Part shown: positions 33,880 to 46,109 of the stretch, piece by piece | Layout: each line of letters starts with the position of its first letter | Numbering within the stretch: the first letter of the stretch is position 1 | DNA from: Plumapathes pennacea | Lineage: Eukaryota > Cnidaria > Anthozoa > Antipatharia > Myriopathidae | Direction of reading: 5' to 3' | DNA length: 64,000 bases | Assembly (NCBI GenBank): GCA_964036295.1 | Contig: OZ038464.1 | Location: forward strand, 14,494,001 to 14,558,000 | The notes under the pieces: model-generated | What the model was told of the DNA's origin: nothing | Seen by the model: the letters and a program-made list of their open reading frames with translations, nothing else | The model's database searches: none | Position numbers and translations under genes: made by a program

Positions 33880-34655
33880 ACAGGCTTAAACGTCTTGTTC
33901 CCATGGATGCAAAACTGAAACTTTATAACTCCTTCTTTCTATCGCATCTAAATTACTGTTCTACTTGTCTGGCACTTTTGTCTGAAAAGAGATTCGGATA
34001 AAATTGAAAAACTAAATGAAAGAGCACTGAGAAGCATATTTCAAGACAGATCAAGTGATTACGGCACATTGTTAAAGATGGCAGGAAAGACCACACTATA
34101 CAATCGTCGAGTCCAAGACATTGCTCTACTGGTCTATAAGGCACTACACGATCAATCGCCGCAATATATCAAAGACTTGTTTAAACTGCGGATCTCAAAC
34201 TATAACCTTAGAGGAACGGACATCCTGACTCTTCCCAAGCCAAGAACCACTACCTTTGGATTACAGTCACTTAGATACATGGGACCTAAAATATGGAACA
34301 CTCTTGCAAACAAAATAAGATCGGCCGAAAACATTGAAGTTTTTAAAAAGAGTATTCGTAAATGTACTTTTTAACTTTTATAGATTATCTTTTTTAGAGA
34401 AGGTTGGAGGGGGGGAGGTTCAGGGGCTTTTGTAATTAGTATACCTTTGTGATTATAATTAGATATTTTAGGCTTAATTTAACTAGTATTTAGTATTCTA
34501 GTATTACTTTTAACTTACATTTTAAAATTTTATAGTAAATTAGTTTACCTTTGTTATCACTTTGAATATTTTAGGCTCAGTCTAACTAGCACATATGTGC
34601 TATATTACATTACTGAGGGTAAATAAAGATTATTATTATTATTATTATTTTTTTT
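33880..34655 (+). mobile_element. LINE 3' end (jockey/CR1-like), truncated
   Basis: The frames encode the last part of a non-LTR reverse transcriptase ORF: LKLYNSFFLSHLNYCST near 33918, then from 34069 RVQDIALLVYKALHDQSPQY, NYNLRGTDILTLPKPRTTTF and YMGPKIWNTLANKI. A frame break near 33985 separates the two parts. A non-coding tail follows, ending in AATAAAGATTATTATTATT and T-rich sequence. 5' truncated as usual for LINEs. Confidence 0.8.
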
Positions 34656-35278
34656 TTTTTTTTGAGTTTTTTTAAGTAAAGTGTGAACGCAAAGAAAGGA
34701 TAAAAATGGAAATACGTCACAAAACCTCTTGTACGGTCTTTCCTTACACTTGACTTGTAAAATTTGAAGCGATGCAAGGAAGGTGGGAGCTAATGCATAC
34801 ACTACTCGTGGTAAATGCCTTTTTTTTTTCATGCAAAAAAATGCAGTAGACACATACCTTCCGGCGCCTATTTTTTTGGCAGTGAAAAGATAGTTTATGG
34901 TACTAGTTTACTTTGGTCCTCGAGGATTTTTTTAAGGGAGTCAGGAAAAAATCTTCCCAAAATATACAGTAAACAACTAAAGCGCATCAGTCCCTGATGC
35001 CAACGAAGCAGTTCAGAAGGGTGTGGCAATTCGGAGAACTTTGGGGTTCAATTGGACAAATTCATATTTTCCTTTTTTTTTCACTTAAACAAATCTCCTT
35101 TTAGAGCTATGTGTTTGATTATTGCATCCTATGACAAAAGCAGACATCTGCTGAATTACAGTTGCACATGACTTCACCCTGAAGTAACAATGAAACAATT
35201 TAACTGCGTACTGTAGTAGATGTTCAAAACAATAAAAGACATTCGTCTGATTGGAAACGTCTTGTCTTCTGCTTCACA

Positions 35279-35502
35279 TTTAGCCTGTGTAGCTGGCGGT
35301 CTCATTCGATGCGGTTGCCCTCCGGTTGAACAGTGTTCATGGACGCCATTTTGTAATGATTGCAAATGGGAGACTGAGGCCGAGTGACAAAATTACGGGG
35401 CGGGCGGAGGGGGGTCTCCCATTTGTCTTCAGTAAAAAATGGCGCCCGTGAACACCGGAGCACAACCGCATCGAATGAGACCGCCAGCTACGCAGGCTAC
35501 TT
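35279..35502. mobile_element. Palindromic MITE, second copy
   Basis: Partner of 14209-14433, with small changes in the arms (for example GACGCCATTTTGTAATGAT). It arrived by the segmental duplication, not by a new insertion. Confidence 0.75.
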
Positions 35503-35625
35503 TACATTGTTTGAGTGTTGATAGAGACTTGACTGACATCTGTAACTCCTGAAGGTAGAATAAGATAAGATACAACATTCACTGAACAGGAAACTAATGA
35601 AAAGTCCTACCTCTCTCCTCTTCAG

Positions 35626-35712
35626 CCGGGATTTTCAAGAAAAATAAGAAAGATCAGCGAGCTGAGCCGGGAGAAGGTTTAGCAACAGCTTACCAGGACA
35701 ATGCCCGTGTCG
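35626..35712 (+). CDS. Exon: linker 3' (duplicate)
   Basis: 87 nt, phase 1-1, with the same splice sites as exon 14554-14631. It has nine extra bases (AAA AAT AAG) after AGIFK, so the frame is kept and the basic stretch grows. It remains open after duplication. Confidence 0.6.
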
Positions 35713-35799
35713 GTGAGGATTCAAATATATTCCTTTGTTGCACCACAGATCGTTTTCTGAAACTCGTACTTTCCTTTTTCGCGCTCTTTCTTTTTTGTG

Positions 35800-36699
35800 G
35801 GCGTAACCACGATTCAGTAGCATGTTGCAAGCTTGAGTCCGTGTCGAGTTACTTGATTGTCGATTATCGTCCGAGATTCCGAATCGGCAAATCACAGGAA
35901 AAACAAGGTCAGCAGTGACAGATTAACTTCCCGCCGTCGTCATCGAGGTCAGCCGTGCTCGATCTTGAGGCAGTCTCTGTTAACACAATTGTACAGTATG
36001 TCGATATGTGTCTGTACCACTCTTTTCTTCGACATCGACCAGATTCAAGGTTCGCCGTGCTGAACATGCAATACGCCTAAAACAATTCCGAAAACCGTCA
36101 TTTTACATCCAAAACCAATTGAAGGAAAAAATGAATAAATGAGTTTGGGGTAAAACGTGCGAAACTGTGTTTGAACGGAATGCGACGTGCGGAACAAGTT
36201 TATATTGAAATGCACTGTCAGGCGTTATTGCTTCGCCTTTCACAGTCTAATCTAATAGCAGGTTTGACCTTTTGTCTTTTCTAGAGTTTATGCGACAGTA
36301 CGGTGCAGTGATCGATGCATAGTAGTCCGTTGAAAGCTTGATTCCTTGTTGAATTAGATTGTCTATTTTCACCCCAGAAACAGGAGTCGGCAAATCGCAA
36401 GAAAATCAAGGCTGACAACAGCTACAGAGAAATTTCCAGTTATCATTTGGGGTAGTTCATTCGCCGTCATTTCTCACCTGGATTTGAATCTTGCTATAGA
36501 ACCGGGACTGTTTCAGTCCAGACGTAGTCTTGAAATTTTCACACACCAAAAATAATTCCAGATAACAAGTGACAACAAGTGTGTGATACGAGTAACGGCC
36601 AAACTCTAATAATTGATGTCTAATAATTGATGACAGGAAATATTTGTTCTTTTTAATCTTTTGTAGTAATACTCCTTTATCTTAATCTTTAATTTTCAG
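35800..36699 (+). other. Intron sequence
   Basis: No exon is seen. Two diverged copies of a segment of about 100 bp (TCGGCAAATCACAGGAAAA near 35884 and GTCGGCAAATCGCAAGAAA near 36386) suggest an old local duplication. The end is a pyrimidine-rich acceptor, TTTAATTTTCAG. Confidence 0.45.
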
Positions 36700-36909
36700 A
36701 AAAGCCTTCCACTTATCAGTTCATCGAAACTGATGCTAAAGGTTGGAGCACATTTCATCACGCATGCGCTCGAGGGAATGTAAAGTTGATTAAGATGCAT
36801 CTGCAAAAAGGAGTGGACATCAATCTTACCGCTAATAACGGCGAAACCCCACTGTTGTGTGCAGCACTTAATGGCCATGTTGATGCAATCAGCCTTCTCC
36901 TTTCCGAAG
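36700..36909 (+). CDS. Divergent ankyrin exon
   Basis: 210 nt, phase 1-1, donor GAAG|GTACCG. It encodes KPSTYQFIETDAKGWSTFHH and two ankyrin-type repeats, with NGETPLLCAALNGHVDAIS in the second. It is distinct from both arrays and from 32954-33157. Confidence 0.75.
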
Positions 36910-39366
36910 GTACCGTGTGTTTTTCGTCCTTTTTAGCAACACACTGTAAAATAATGTACAAGATGTGTGGCAGGTTAGGAGCAGTAGTGAAGCAAATTGT
37001 GGAATCACTCGAGGAAATGTAGCAAAATGAATGTAAAGTCATGGATCGAGTTATGGAAATGGAAAATAATGTTAGTGACATGCATTTGTGAATTCAAAGT
37101 GCATAGTTATCAAGTCGAAAGTAACTGGCTAGCATTTCAGCAGTTTGGATTCCTCGCGTCTGTCGCACCTTTCCTACATCAATTGAGCTCGCCAAACGAT
37201 ATAATCTGTTTTGTTTGTGTGCCGTTGTCTATCGCTGCTATTCAAGTTGTTGATATTGACTTCATCGCGCAGAATGCCCATTGTTCTCGGGACATTTACT
37301 TCCAGTTGATGGAATTCTTAGGTCGGTCATAATGTTATTGTTATTTTAATAAGAGTGAGCGGCGCGAATCTCATTGGTTAACAAAAACGCGCACTATCCT
37401 CTGCAGGGAATACAGGCTTTGCTCATTAACTTGGAGGGGGCGGATCACTGAAATAATGAACCTTTTCGTGCTATTGTATATCTCATTCGCACCTCTAAAA
37501 GTCAATTTAGAAGTAAATTTACCGCTTTCACAAACACACAACTGTCTGGAAAAAATCTAAAGAAGAAATTGTCATTGATCCGTTTAAAAGAAAACAACTC
37601 GCGTGCCCCTAACCTTATCGCCGCACGTATTCAAAACAACATTGTGCCGGTTCGCAGCGTTGCGTCAAAATCCTTCGGTTTGGTTGGTGTATATAAAGAA
37701 ATGGTTTGCGTTGTTTCGCCAAACTGAACACTATTTTTAAGTACTGCTTCAAAGAATACTAACGTCATGTATTTCTTGAATTCCGCTCGCTCGTTTCTAT
37801 TGAAAATATTGTTTGATTTGGTGAAAAAATGAAGCACTGATCGGGAGTTCAGCGAGCTCTGAATAAAGCTCCCGATCACTGTCTTCAGCGCTTTTGCTTT
37901 CCTTGGCGACGTTCATCCCGAAGACTTGTAACACTGACTACTGCGAGACAGCTGAGTCGTTTCAAATTTGGCGGCAGATTATAATTAGGTGCCAAGTGCG
38001 AAAGTTGTTTCGATCGAGTGGCTTTCATGAATAGAGTCCCGTTTGATTGACAGGGTCATTGTTATGCAGCCGCGCATTAATAATGATACGAGGGGTTTTC
38101 TCGCGTGGCAAACGGAGGTACACACGGGATCAGGCCAGTCAAGCTCTTCTCATTTTCCAGACTTTAATTACAAGTCTTCACGCATATTGTTACAGGTCTG
38201 GGTTTGGTTCTCTCTGGCAAAACTAGGTGTGCGCGCCCTTAAATACGGACGCTAACTCTAACTCTAATTAGCTGTCCATCAAGCACATGGAAACAATAAG
38301 GATAAGGTAGAACGTCACTACTTAGCGACAGAAAGGCTAAACGAAAGGGACGCGCACTTCTGACTAACTCGAACTTTAACAGCTTACAGATAGGTAGAGA
38401 TACTCAATGTACTAAATGTTACACTTGTCTATAGAGCGACAAGCGCGTTACGACTGGCTGTAAAAATAATAAAGTCTTAATTAGTAAGAGATATAAAAAG
38501 TCCTTGACTACTAAAGTTGCGTAGTCAATAAAACTGACCAGATAACATTACGTAAGTGTTTTGGAGCTCTAAACTAAACTCCACCCTCAAAATGAGAGTG
38601 CAACTTTGTCGTAAACAACTTAATTAAGGGATTAAGGACAGCGCACTTGTTTGAACAATGAGACCATTGAACAATACATACTTACATAACCGGATAATTG
38701 GTAACAAAAGAATTGTACACTACAACAAAAGGCCAGTACACTTAATTAAATTCAGTCCAGGCTGCATTGGTCGATCAGGTTAAAAACTCAATTAGTTAGG
38801 CCAGGTAAGATTTGGCCGACCGGATATACAGATATGCCCGTAATGCTAAGGTATTGTTCCGACCGTGGGAACCAACTTCTAGGCCAAACGGCTGATAGTG
38901 AAATATCCGAAAGTGCCGTACAGAACTGTACTAACTTGGCACCAAGAGTGACACTGGATCTAAACTTAGACTTGTGGCGGACACTTGGATTGAGAGTAAC
39001 CTAGACCTTTTTGTAGCCTGAACTTCGCTAAGTTGAAACTAATTATCTTACGAGTAATGCCTCCAAACACTAGAAGAATCAATTTGAAAAGTAGAGTATT
39101 AAACCACGTCCTCAAAATTATGAATATTAATCATACTAAGTGGTGAATATTAATCGACTAGATCTCTTCCGTAACAATAACAATAGCTTATCGGCTCAGA
39201 ATGCGCCAAGTTTGAAGGAAAGTTCAACCCGCGATTTTCAAACACGAAAAGAGAGTGGTTAACGTGCAGTATTTGATAACATTAAGATGAATTCTGTTAG
39301 GGAAACGATCCCTCTCCCGTTTCCCGTATGTCGATTGCTGTGAATCTTCACAACTTCTTTACTAGG
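36910..39366 (+). other. Long non-coding stretch between ankyrin exons
   Basis: No exon was recognised. A hairpin lies at 37838-37878 (TGATCGGGAG and CTCCCGATCA). From about 38040 to 39240 the base composition is uniform and repeat-like, perhaps a decayed LTR or other element, but no paired ends or coding frame were found. Confidence 0.45.
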
Positions 39367-39660
39367 AGGCAGTGTGGCCGAGTGGTTAGGGCGCCGGACT
39401 TGAAATCCGGAGATCCCAGGTTCAAGTCCCGTTCTGACCACTAGCTGAATTTGCAACACGGTAGCCCTGAGTTCAAATCCTCGGCCACACTATGTAAATA
39501 GCCAACTGGTTAGCCTCCGACCAGTTGGGATTCTTAACAAATTTGTGTTCAGTTTATGATATTTCGTTTCTGCATTTTCAAGTCTCCCCAATTAGCACGG
39601 CAGTGCTAAATACATCGAGACTTAAATAAAGTGATTTATTTATTTATTTTATTTATTTTT
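39367..39660 (+). mobile_element. tRNA-derived SINE
   Basis: The first 75 bases resemble a tRNA with A box TGGCCGAGTGGTTAGGGCG and B box GGTTCAAGTCC and an anticodon-like loop CTTGAAA. The acceptor and T stems are badly mispaired, so this is a SINE head and not a tRNA gene. A second B-box-like word (GAGTTCAAATCC) and a body with CCAACTGGTTAGCCTCCGAC follow, then a TTTA-rich tail. No target duplication was found. Confidence 0.8.
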
Positions 39661-40676
39661 TATTTTCTAAGAAAAACGTCTCTGAAGTCGGCTGCCATAC
39701 TGAAAAAGTGCCATTTTGGTGGGTTTTCAAGCCCAAAAAAATAGTCCTGATCCGTGGTATAACTACCTGATTTGATGACCAAACGAAAGCTACACTATTA
39801 ATGATCACGATGCCGTGTGTCGATTAATCAGTGAGTACACCGGACGTGCAGAAGGAAGAGTTTTATCGATGCTACTTTGCCAATTTGGGCCCTTTCTTCT
39901 CTTATGCGCGCGCGTTCGCATTGAAGTCTCATGAATAATTAACGATGTCCAGGCATTCTATGCGTTTTCTGAGTCGCTGCTGCTTAAAAATACTGCAATA
40001 CCCGGAAACGTATCTGAGCTGACAAAATCACGTTTGAAACTAACACAATAACCGAGAAAATCTGCCTGACAAAAGAGTTCTCACGAGTAACCACACCGAA
40101 CATAACAAATACTCTGTTAGTGTACAATTAACAGCGGTTACTCGTGGTATCTCTGTACATTCACAGCAAATCGTTTTCACTGTGAGCACAAATTATGTGT
40201 TTTGCGAAGCTTTTCAACCGACTAAGCGTTTAACTCTGTTCTTGCTCGGAATTTTGCGTATTAAAGTGAAATATTGTCCACCATCACTTAATTCACGGGT
40301 AACCACAGAGGTCTCACGTTTCTCTGGCTCAGTGTCCTTGCTTTTGTCGGTGTAATATGAAACTGCAGAAAGAGCACAATCTTGCATAAAATCTTCGATC
40401 AAACTCCAATTCAAAAGGTTCAATGAAATTTACGTCTAATACGTTGCGTCCGCTTCACCCTCGTGCATCATTCAAACCGCGCAAAGTGACTAAATTGACC
40501 TTTGGACGTACATGTTTATTAATCATTGAATAAGAAACCAAATCGCGAACTCCTTATAAATTGGGACCATAAATAATATAGGGTATCCTATTTCGTCGGA
40601 TTTAGCAGAAAAACGCAAGTCTCTCCCCCGGCTGAAACTTATAGATTACGAATAAAATGATACACGTACTCTCAGA
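39661..40676 (+). other. Non-coding stretch before array 2
   Basis: No exon is supported. A hairpin lies at about 40080-40147 (ACGAGTAACCAC and GGTTACTCGT). A 69-codon minus-strand frame at 40214-40423 resembles no known family and is probably chance. Confidence 0.4.
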
Positions 40677-40933
40677 CAATCAGTGACAAAAGTTCTTGGG
40701 ACACTTTCAAAAACTGAAGTATCTCAGACACAAGTCACTGACTAAGCGTACTGAAATGCACGAAACCATTATTCTACCCCCTCCCCTCTCTATAATGTTG
40801 CGTGTGTTTGGAAAAAACAGGTTCAGGCCAATTTCAACATTCAACGGGGGGAGGTGAGAGTTGTCTTTCAACTCAAACAGTAGAAAAAATTACTGAAACT
40901 GTGTGAGTGTCCCAAGAATTTTGTCACTGATTG
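40677..40933. mobile_element. MITE with CAATCAGTGACAAAA ends, abutting array 2
   Basis: 257 bp. The left end CAATCAGTGACAAAAGTTCT pairs with the right end, AGAATTTTGTCACTGATTG, with one mismatch. Inside, a CCCCCTCCCC run faces GGGGGGAGG, as in the MITE at 45867. The right flank is TAGGTTTAGAGTG, the array unit; the left flank is not unit sequence, so the array's left border coincides with this element. Confidence 0.75.
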
Positions 40934-41460
40934 TAGGTTTAGAGTGTTATACAATTTTGCTGTCGTTAATTAATGTACATCCTTAAAAAGAAAACCCTCG
41001 AGAATTAAAAGTTTATCAATAATATTATAGTAGCATACTAAAAGCCATCATAAGCGGGATTTGGCGAAATTAATAAGTCGCTGTGAGAAGCGCGTTTTAA
41101 CGTACTAGATACGGAGTTGTAACTCCTACCGGTCTTAATTTATCCTTTTTCTTTTCTGTGTAATACTATTTTAACCGTTGGCGACTTTCCGTGAGAAGAT
41201 TGAATACGTGCTATTAGAAAGGAGCAAGGGAAAGTAAAGCAGGAATTATTTAGCCACTTTTACAGTCATGAGCAGTAGCTAATAAAACCTTTTGATTTCC
41301 GTTAACGACTAATTTTAAACATGAAGTATATCTTTATTCTTCATACTTGGAACAGCTAGGTTCAGAGTGTTCTAAGATTAAGGCTGTTTTACCAGAATCT
41401 AGCCTCTTACGCAATGAATGTGAGTTCACATTAAAGATAATTACTTTGCTTTTATTCAAG

Positions 41461-41658
41461 GTGCTGATCTTCATGCTGTTGGGTCGGTCGGTCAGAACGC
41501 CCTTCACTATGCGTGTGAGTCTGATGATGTGGCGACGATACAATTGTTTTTGGACAAAGAATTTAAGATTGAGTGCGTTGACAAGAATGGTGCCACCCCA
41601 CTGCTGCTTTCAGCTCTTTTCAGCCATGCGAACACTGTAACTTTCCTGCTGTCAAAAG
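41461..41658 (+). CDS. Ankyrin exon 2-1
   Basis: 198 nt, phase 1-1, acceptor TTTATTCAAG. Outlier of the array: HAVGSVGQNALHYACESDD, LDKEFKIEC, LLLSALFSHAN. The upstream intron is shortened by a fusion near 41340. Confidence 0.8.
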
Positions 41659-42250
41659 GTAATGGGTCCATCTAAGCGAGTGTTGCAAGTCAAAAGGATT
41701 ATTGTCGTTTTACGTCAGTTGGATAGAAATTTGTCGTTTTGGAGGTCCAAAATACCGGTAAACCGTGGATTAGATCCTTCTAATATTATAACGTTTTTGA
41801 GCAGATTTTTGGCGATTTCTGGATTTAAATACATGGCCTTTTTGTTATTAAAAATCCCAGTGGTGTCAACACCCTGGTGTAACGTAGTGCCACTTATGCA
41901 GAGCCGGGACTGAACTTGGGATATTAAGATATTCGACGATATATAGTTCGGCGACATAGACAAAAAGAGACTGAGGAGCGTGACGCCTCGACTTGTGACC
42001 AAGACTTTCACATTTCGAGGCTTAGCGAAGAGAAAAAAATAAAAAATAAAACGCCTAATCATGAGCAACCTACTCATGCTTGGAACAGCTACGTCCAGAG
42101 TGTTATAAAATTTTGCTGTCGTCAATTTATGTACATCCCTAAAAAGAAAACCCTCGAGAAGTAACAGTTAATGAACTATAGTAGGATACTAAAAGCCATC
42201 ATGAGCGGGATTTGGCGCTATTAATAAATCGCTGTGAGAAGTGCTTTTTT

Positions 42251-43390
42251 GCTCGCGAGGGCCTGGGGCCCAAGCGAGCTTAACAACGGAAATTTTATTT
42301 TTTTATTTTTTTCCTTTTAGTGGGTCGAGAATCAGCACAAGGTGATTGGTTCATATTATCACGTGCTGGGCGATGACGTAATTGACTTCGCTAAACAACT
42401 CGAGATGTGGCCAGTGAATTGCTCGTTACTTGTGTGTAAAAGTTAACTGCATCCCATCCAAACTCAACACCATTTGGCTCTGTGGAATAAGCACGGATAA
42501 ACTGGATTTTCAGGAACGATTTTGGCTCGCGTTCACCGCGGAAGCTTTGAGAATAGCCGTAAACAAATATTTGATGGATACCGCTGTCGCTGATAAATAT
42601 TTAGTCCCGACGAAACTTTCTGTGGCGACACGAAATACTTTTGGGAAGATAACAGGGCGAAAACAGAAACCAAAGCTACGGTGAGCTTTAGCCGTAAAAC
42701 AATGACGCTTTATGCTTTACTCTGTACATGACATCTGCTGCCTCATAAAATTCTTCTGCGTATCGTACATTGCCTGTTGAAGTGTTTCTTTCATTCGATC
42801 ATGTAGCCTTTGTTTAGCAGTGGTCATTGAATACCAGAAATGAAAAATACACCGAAATAGTTCTGAGCATTGAGTTTGCAGTCACAAATGGATTGAACAC
42901 ACTGTGAACAAAAGCGCAATAATATTGTAAACATCTCTCGTGTTACATTCCTCGCTTTCAATTTTATATTTGTTACAGGGCACGAATACTCGAAAGCCTG
43001 ATAGAAAGAAACGTATTGAGTTAATAAAAGAAAACACATAAGTAGTGAAGGGAAGGCTGGATTAATCGTGGCCTCTGATTAGAAATAAGAGTCGAGGTCA
43101 AAATGTCAAAAATCGATTGTGCATAAAAAGATATGTAACGCATTCTCAAAATTCAGGGTCGCTCTCCTTTAAGAAGCAAGTGTATGAGTGTTGTAATAAT
43201 AATTTTTTAGTTTAATCAAGGTGTCAAAAGAGCAAGGTGTCAAAAGCCAAGTTCTCTATACTGTGTGATATTTTCATGGTGAGAAATTGGAAGTCTCTCT
43301 TGGGAGTTCCGCTCTTGTCCCCTACTTTCCATTTTATATTCTGGTCTCGACCCAACTCACGCCGCGAGCTCACTGGCAAGGCCAGTCTAG
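42251..43390 (+). mobile_element. Helitron-like element, family B copy 1
   Basis: The 5' end is a hairpin, GCTCGC GAGGGCC TGGGGCCCAA GCGAGC, after a T run. The 3' end is ACTGGCAAGGCCAGT, a 6-bp stem with a 3-base loop, directly followed by CTAG. Neighbouring units have the empty site GTGCTTTTTTAGCTTAC, so insertion was within Ts, as described for Helitron2/Helentron-type elements. It carries a gene fragment in its own sense (42430-42684). No Rep or helicase is present. Confidence 0.75.
42430..42684 (+). pseudogene. Captured gene fragment in family B Helitron, unknown family
   Basis: An open frame of 84 codons with KLNTIWLCGISTDKLDFQER and RFWLAFTAEALRIAVNKYLM, then PTKLSVATRNTFGKITGRK. Relatives occur in the same sense in the elements at 47189, 33326 and 63250. 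It is tryptophan- and basic-rich. The source gene is not recognised. No start context or splice site makes it a gene on its own. Confidence 0.45.
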
Positions 43391-43913
43391 TTTAGCTTAC
43401 TAGATACGGAGTCGTAACTTCTACTGATCCTACTTAATCCTTTTTTTCTGTTTGATATTATTTTAACCACTTGTGACTTTAAGTGAGAAGATGGAATACG
43501 CGCTATTAGAAAGGAGCAGGGGAAAGTAAAGAAGGAATTATTTAGCCACTTTTACAGTCATGAAAAGTAGCTAATAACACTTTTTGATTTCCGTTAATGA
43601 CTACTTTTCAACATGAAGTAAATCTTTCTGAGTTAAATTTTTTGTCGAATTGAGCTGATGTCCCGACTCTGCCTGGCAAGTTTGATTGTCAAGTGGCCCG
43701 CCAAAATATCTCAGCCTCGCCAACGGCGCATGAGTGTGAACGTGATTTTTTTCAAACCTCCTTTAATACCAAAAGAAATATTATGAGTTAAACAAACCTT
43801 CACCAAACCGGCGATGGAGTTTTAGAAATTCTAAGATTAAGGCTGTTTTACCAGAATCTAGCCTCTTACGCAATGAATGTGAGTTCACATTAAAGTTAAT
43901 GCTTTTATTCAAG

Positions 43914-44111
43914 GTGCTGATATTCATGCTGTTGACTTACTCGGTCGGAACGCCCTTCACTATGCGTGTGAGTCTGATGATGTGGCGACGATACAATTGT
44001 TTTTGGACAAAGGATTTAAGATTGAGTGCGTTGACAATAATGGTGCCACCCCACTGCTGCTTGCAGCGCTAGAAGGCCATGCGAACACTGTAACTTTCCT
44101 GCTGTCAAAAG
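43914..44111 (+). CDS. Ankyrin exon 2-2 (alpha)
   Basis: 198 nt, phase 1-1. GADIHAVDLLGRN, DNNGATPLL, ALEGHAN. Confidence 0.82.
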
Positions 44112-45233
44112 GTAATGGGTCCATCTAAGCGAGTGTTGCAAGTCAAAAGAGTTATTGTCGTTTTACGTCAGTTGGATAGAAATTTGTCGTTTTGGAGGTC
44201 CAAAATACCGGTAAACCGTGCATTAGATCACTTCCAATATTGTGACGTTTTTGAGCAGATTGGCGATTTCTGGATTAAAAAACATGGTGTTTTTGTTATT
44301 AAAAAGCCCAGTGGTGTCAACAGCTTGCTTTAACGTAGTGCCACTTATGCAGAGCCGGGACTGAACTTGGGGTATTAAGATATTCGACGATATATAGTTC
44401 GGCGACGTAGACCAAAATAGACAGAGGAGCGTGACGCCTCGACTTGTGACCAAGACTTTCACATTTCGAGGCTTAGCGAAGAGAAAAAAATAAAAAATAA
44501 AACGCCTAATCATGAGCAACCTACTCATGCTTGGAACAGCTAGGTTCAGAGTGTTATAAAATTTTGCTGTCGTCAATTAATGTATATCCCTAAAAAGAAA
44601 ACCTTCGAGAAGTAACAGTTTATGAATTATAGTAGGATACTAAAAGCCATCATGAGCGGGATTTGGCGCTATTAATAAATCGCTGTGAGAAGTGCTTTTT
44701 TAGCTTACTAGATACGGAGTCGTAACTGTTACTGATCCTACTTAATCCTTTTTTTTTTTTCTGTTTGATATTGTTTTAACCACTGGTGACTTTGAGTGAG
44801 AAGATGGAAAACGCGCTATTAGAAAGGAGCAGGGGAAAGTAAAGAAGGAATTATTTAGCCACTTTTACAGTCATGAGAAGTAACTAATAAGACTTTTTGA
44901 TTTCCGTTAACGACTACTTTTGAACATGAAGTAAATCTTTATTCTTAGTTAATTTTTCATCGAATTGAGCGGATGTCCCGACTCTGCCTGGCAATTTTGA
45001 TTGTCAAGTGGCCCGCCAAAATATCTCAGCCTCGCCAACGGCGCATGAGTGTCTACGTGGCTTTTTTTAAACCTCCTATAATACCAAAAGAAATATTATG
45101 AGTTAAACAAACCTTCACCAACCGGCGATGTAGTTTTAGAATTTCTAAGATTAAGGCTGTTTTACCAGAATCTAGCCTCTTACGCAATGAATGTGAGTTC
45201 ACATTAAAGTTAATTACTTTTCTTTTATTCAAG

Positions 45234-45431
45234 GTGCTGATCTTCATGCTGTTGGGTTGTTCAGTATGAACGCCCTTCACTATGCGTCTGAGTCTGATGA
45301 TGTGGCGACGATACAATTGTTTTTGGACAAAGGATTTAAGATTGAGTGCGTTGACAATAATGGTGCCACCCCACTGCTGCTTGCAGCGCTAAAAGGCCAT
45401 GCGAACACTGTAACTTTCATGCTGTCAAAAG
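45234..45431 (+). CDS. Ankyrin exon 2-3 (beta)
   Basis: 198 nt, phase 1-1. HAVGLFSMNALHYASESDD, VTFMLSKG. The cysteine common in ALHYAC is serine here. Confidence 0.82.
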
Positions 45432-45866
45432 GTAATGGGTCCATCTAAGCGAGTGTTGCAAGTCAAAAGAGTTATTGTCGTTTTACGTCAGTTGGATAGA
45501 AGTTTGTCGTTTTGGAGGTCCAAAATACCGGTAAACCGTGGCGATTAAATCACTTTTAATATTTTGACGTTTTTGAGCAGGTTTGTGTCGATTTCTGGAT
45601 TAAAAGACATGATGGTTTCGTTATTAAAAAGCCCAGTGGTGTCAACATCCTGGTGTAACGTAGTGCCACTTATGCAGAGGCGGGACGAAACTTGGGATAT
45701 TAAGATATTCGACGATATATAGTTCGGCGACATAGACCAAAAGAGACTGAGGAGCGTGACACCTCGACTTGTGACCAAGACTTTCACATTTCGAGGCTTA
45801 GCGAAGAGAAACAAATAAAATAAAACACCTAATATAAGAGTAATCTACTCATGCTTGGAACAGCTA

Positions 45867-46109
45867 CAATCCCGGACAAAATGTGTTGACACATGCTTTA
45901 AATGTCGTACTTTTGTCAGAACTACCATGCTGTGAGTCACGAGTTCCGAAGAAAACTGCTTTTAATTACCCCCTCCCCCGTATCAATGTTGTAGCTTGAA
46001 TTTGGAAGAGTTCCGGTAAGACTTTGACGGAAAATCGTTGCTAAATAATTAATTTATCAACATTGAATGGGGGGAGGGGGGAATGTGTCAACACTTTTGT
46101 CCAATATTG
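45867..46109. mobile_element. TA-target MITE
   Basis: 243 bp, flanked by TA on both sides (45865-45866, 46110-46111). Ends CAATCCCGGACAAAATGTG and CACTTTTGTCCAATATTG pair with a few mismatches. The empty site CAGCTAGGTTCAGAG is present in the equivalent beta unit near 51840. The internal C-run and G-run arms make it a relative of the MITE at 40677. Probably mobilised by a Tc1/mariner-type transposase. Confidence 0.85.

Larger units (their letters stand above)
34680..35799 (+). repeat. Segmental duplication, copy 2 (contains linker exon 3')
   Basis: Close copy of 13621-14720, about 20 bases longer through small indels. It sits directly after the LINE tail and carries the palindromic MITE (35279-35502). 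Confidence 0.85.

Noticed and set aside
38040..39240. An LTR of a retrotransposon
   Set aside because: No second copy, no clear TG...CA ends and no adjacent primer-binding site were found.
39367..39441. A functional tRNA gene with anticodon TGA
   Set aside because: Acceptor and T stems are badly mispaired, there is no long variable arm as serine tRNAs have, and a SINE body and tail follow.
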